This document shows, in pieces, positions 5,449 to 7,680 of a stretch of 7,680 bases of DNA. The stretch comes from Lachnospiraceae bacterium (GTDB lineage: Bacteria; Bacillota; Clostridia; Lachnospirales; Lachnospiraceae). The translations under genes were made by a program, and so were the position numbers. The notes under the pieces are model-generated. The model was not told the DNA's origin and searched no databases. It saw only the letters and a program-made list of their open reading frames with translations. The stretch covers positions 1 to 7,680 of the forward strand of contig JAEDFR010000105.1 in assembly GCA_016297945.1 (NCBI GenBank). Reading direction: 5' to 3'. The stretch's first letter is position 1. Each line of letters opens with the position of its first letter.

Positions 5449-7194
5449 TTATAATTCCCTATTCCGGATGCACAATGCCCCATAACCTGTTTTTTCATTA
5501 ATATCCGTCTCATCTTCCGGCAGTCTTTTTGCTTGTTCTGCCAGATACGCCTTACACTTTTCTCCATACAGATAAAGATCATTTCCCAGGACAATTCCAT
5601 CCTGCAATAATCTTGCTACTGCGCCGGTCACAAAAGGCGTTGCAAAGCTGGTTCCGTTTACCCGCTCAGTCCCGGCTTCTGTTTGTGTCAATACCGAAAC
5701 GCCGGAAGCCACCAGTTCCGGTTTTACAAAAAACAGACTGTGGTCCATCGCCTTTGCCACAAATCCTCTCCCCGAAAAATCCGCATAAGAGCGGTAATTT
5801 ATATTATAGGCTCCTACCGATATCACTCTTTGCGCCGTTGCAGGAATGGTAATGGTAAGCTCCGGTGTAGGACGTAAAAATACGGTATCTGCACTTCTTG
5901 CCAGAGAAGACGGAAGATACAAATTGTAATTCCCGGATTTTATGTAAACCTTTTGTATCTCCAATTCCCATGTTCCTTCATTGATTTCCGGATTTCCAGT
6001 AAAGGAAAAAAAGATTTCCCTCATCATGGTATATGGCTGGGCTGTGCCGATATAAAGCAGAATATCCGTATCCTGCAAACGGGTTCTGACCGTTCTTCCT
6101 TTTGTAATATCCGTTTCAAACGTAATGTCTTCACCATTGGGAGAAGCTAAGCGGATGATATACTGATCCACCGCCAGAAACCATAGCTGCAGATTACAGG
6201 TTCGTTGATAATAACCGATGCTAAAGAAAATACTTTTTTTATTTTCACTCTGCAAAAATCTTCCACCGGTATGCCCTCTTGCGGCTCCTTCATTCCCTGC
6301 TCCGACACAAATAACCATTCTTCCGGTCTGTGCCACCTCATTAATATAGCTTTCTAAAATTGAAGTTCCGTCATGCGGACCGTATGAATTTCCAAAACTC
6401 AGATTCACTGCCATCGGCAAATTCAATTCAATACACTTACGTTGTACATAATCAAAGGCCCTCATAACAGATGTCGTCAAAGGAAAGCTTCTTTGATTTT
6501 TTGTATCGAGCTTAACCACAATCAACCATGCCTTTTTTGCCGCTCCGATCAATTCCAAATCCACACTGCCGTCTTTTCTTCTTCCGTTTCCCGCAGCGAT
6601 ACAGGCAACTCTCGTTCCGTGTCCCGTTTCATCCCAGATTATCCTGTTTTGGTCTTCTCCCTCTTCTGCTTCATTTTGTTCCCGGATATAAGCATTAATA
6701 TCTTCCTGTGTATATTCTGTCCGGGTCGTCTGATCCAAAAAGAACAGAACACGACTGCTGTTGTCTTCATTTTGAAAACAGGGAAGCATAACATCTAACC
6801 CGCTGTCAATCAATGCAATACATACGCCTTCTCCCGTCAAAGAATTATCATCTTCGTTTCCGGTTGTAGTATTTTCCATACACGCGGCAAGATTTCCCAT
6901 CAGATCCTGCTCATATAATTCTTTTGGTTTTTCCGCATATTCCACCTGCTCATGCAAAAGAAACTCTTCAATACGCTCCCCCGGCAACGTCACAATGGCA
7001 TATCCAAACTGCAAAGGTTCTATCCGGATTTCGGAATCTTCATATTGCAGGATATCCCCATGGTATTTTATGATAATTTCCCACATGCCGTCTGCTTCAA
7101 TCCCTGCGGACAGCACATCTGACGCTTCTCTCTCCTGTGTCGTTGCATCCATGGAAAGGATCAGCAAATCCTCTGCCTTCTGACTAATCTCCAT
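5449..7194 (-). CDS. Subtilisin-family (S8) serine protease, Csp-like
   Basis: Predicted serine protease of 581 residues. The catalytic triad is visible: Asp130 in IALIDSG, His192 in ETGHGT and Ser516 in NGTSFATP. The oxyanion Asn301 is in VGAGNEG. Residues 1-95 look like a propeptide (IIKYHGDI, GYAIVTLPG, VEYAEKPKELYEQ). About 215 residues separate Asn301 from Ser516, and the extra beta-rich stretch (about 325-450) fits the jellyroll insert of clostridial Csp proteases, which activate the spore-cortex hydrolase SleC; that role is not shown here. There is no signal peptide, so it is cytoplasmic or spore-packaged. The start at 7194 is chosen for GAAGGG 9 nt upstream; in-frame ATGs at 7224 and 7215 lie within the leader hairpin and lack a well-placed site. 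All key residues are intact, so it is probably active. Confidence 0.9.
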   Translation of the reverse strand: MEISQKAEDLLILSMDATTQEREASDVLSAGIEADGMWEIIIKYHGDILQYEDSEIRIEPLQFGYAIVTLPGERIEEFLLHEQVEYAEKPKELYEQDLMGNLAACMENTTTGNEDDNSLTGEGVCIALIDSGLDVMLPCFQNEDNSSRVLFFLDQTTRTEYTQEDINAYIREQNEAEEGEDQNRIIWDETGHGTRVACIAAGNGRRKDGSVDLELIGAAKKAWLIVVKLDTKNQRSFPLTTSVMRAFDYVQRKCIELNLPMAVNLSFGNSYGPHDGTSILESYINEVAQTGRMVICVGAGNEGAARGHTGGRFLQSENKKSIFFSIGYYQRTCNLQLWFLAVDQYIIRLASPNGEDITFETDITKGRTVRTRLQDTDILLYIGTAQPYTMMREIFFSFTGNPEINEGTWELEIQKVYIKSGNYNLYLPSSLARSADTVFLRPTPELTITIPATAQRVISVGAYNINYRSYADFSGRGFVAKAMDHSLFFVKPELVASGVSVLTQTEAGTERVNGTSFATPFVTGAVARLLQDGIVLGNDLYLYGEKCKAYLAEQAKRLPEDETDINEKTGYGALCIRNREL

Positions 7195-7235
7195 AAAAAA
7201 ATACCCTTCATACATTTTTATCATTGTATGAAGGG
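7195..7235 (-). terminator. Terminator-like hairpin masking the subtilase ribosome binding site
   Basis: On the minus strand CCCTTCATACA (7235-7225) pairs perfectly with TGTATGAAGGG (7214-7204) around a 10-nt loop, followed by TATTTTTTT and then the start codon at 7194. The form is that of an intrinsic terminator. The GAAGGG in the 3' arm is also the only plausible Shine-Dalgarno for the gene, so folding would hide it. The plus strand also has a T-rich run after the hairpin, so it may be bidirectional. Confidence 0.6.
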
Positions 7236-7275
7236 GAATCCTTTTTATTTCATAAAGTCCTATTATCTTTTATTC

Positions 7276-7424
7276 TGTTTACGAGGAGTTTTTTATATTC
7301 TACGAACAGACTGTATGTGGGCGTCAGCACTTAATGAGCAATTTATTGCGAATTTAGTACAGCTACGTTGATATCCAAGTGAGAACGCGTCTGTAAGTAG
7401 AATATAAAAAACTCCTCGTAAACA
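7276..7424. mobile_element. 149-bp MITE-like element with 28-bp perfect inverted ends
   Basis: The arms at 7276-7303 and 7397-7424 are exact reverse complements over 28 bp. After a GA/AA mismatch pairing resumes with ACAGAC/GTCTGT (7306-7311 with 7389-7394), then GCGT/ACGC (7321-7324 with 7385-7388) and CACTT/AAGTG (7328-7332 with 7377-7381). A GCAA-TTTA-TTGC hairpin lies near the centre. There is no coding potential and no clear target duplication in the flanks. It lies between the receiver gene and the subtilase gene and would terminate or strongly structure any transcript across it. I believe similar sequences recur in Lachnospiraceae genomes, but this is from memory. Confidence 0.75.
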
Positions 7425-7430
7425 AGATTA

Positions 7431-7680
7431 TCACATCAGTTCATTCTCTACAATTTCCCATAACTTGGGCGGTAAAATCGGCTTGCTAATAAAATGAGCA
7501 ACCGCTAACCGATTGGCATCGTCCTGTACCTCTTCTGCACTTCCGGCACTTAAAAAGCAAACCTTCAACTGCTTTCCCTTCTCGTTGTCCCGAATCTTTT
7601 CCAAAGTTTGGACTCCATTTATTCCCGGCATTTCCACATCCAGCAAAACCAAATCATATGCATAATCCGTTTCTTCTAAT
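7431..7680 (-). CDS. Response-regulator receiver domain, C-terminal part (5' end outside window)
   Basis: The visible 82 residues are the second part of a CheY-like receiver. The phosphoacceptor Asp is in LVLLDVEMPG, followed by GINGVQTLEKIR. A Ser stands at the usual Thr/Ser position in VCFLSAGS, and the conserved Lys is in HFISKPILP. The protein ends shortly after the last receiver helix (LWEIVENELM), so no output domain follows. It is either a stand-alone CheY-like protein or the C-terminal receiver of a hybrid sensor kinase; the cut at the window edge prevents a choice. The frame continues upstream of the TTG at 7652 (LEETDYAYD), so that codon is not the start. Unlike the LytTR regulator in this window, its key residues are intact. 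The MITE-like element begins 6 bp after its stop codon. Confidence 0.88.
   Translation of the reverse strand, partial: LEETDYAYDLVLLDVEMPGINGVQTLEKIRDNEKGKQLKVCFLSAGSAEEVQDDANRLAVAHFISKPILPPKLWEIVENELM

Noticed and set aside
5403..5600. 65-codon minus-strand frame overlapping the subtilase C-terminus
   Set aside because: It is an alternative frame of the protease gene that runs into the repeat and has no independent start signal.

Overview
The window looks like a low-GC Firmicutes chromosome, most likely a gut- or rumen-type Lachnospiraceae. The reasons are AT-rich spacers, AGGAG-type ribosome binding sites, a Csp-like clostridial subtilase, a short CarD-family protein, and several small hairpin-rich intergenic repeats of a kind I associate from memory with that family (no search was possible). 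No plasmid, phage or CRISPR signature is visible.

Every convincing gene lies on the minus strand. In the direction of transcription (right to left) the order is: the C-terminal part of a response-regulator receiver protein (7680-7431); a 149-bp miniature inverted-repeat element (7276-7424); a cytoplasmic-looking subtilisin-family protease resembling Csp proteases (7194-5449); a 555-bp unit with 60-bp perfect inverted ends enclosing a small carD-like gene (5407-4853); trmO (4801-4124); argJ (4015-2771); a LytTR-type regulator whose receiver domain has lost its phosphoacceptor Asp (2569-1838); a hairpin-rich and T-rich intergenic region of about 580 bp; a TPR lipoprotein (1254-175); a spacer with decayed repeat pieces; and the first codons of another gene (13-1).

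The genes do not form one obvious pathway. trmO (tRNA modification) and argJ (arginine biosynthesis) are housekeeping genes and may be co-transcribed. The others are regulatory, protease and envelope genes. The most distinctive content is between and around genes. It includes the carD-like gene held between mirror-image copies of a repeat, with its stop codon supplied by the repeat. Two copies of a hairpin module keep the same internal loop while the inner stem differs with full compensation. Two genes (the subtilase and the lytTR gene) carry terminator-like hairpins whose U-tracts run up to the ribosome binding site or start codon. A phased array of ACAT-core direct repeats spaced 20-21 bp, a spacing typical of LytTR-family binding sites, lies between the LytTR gene and the lipoprotein gene. 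Function beyond the recognised families is inference.
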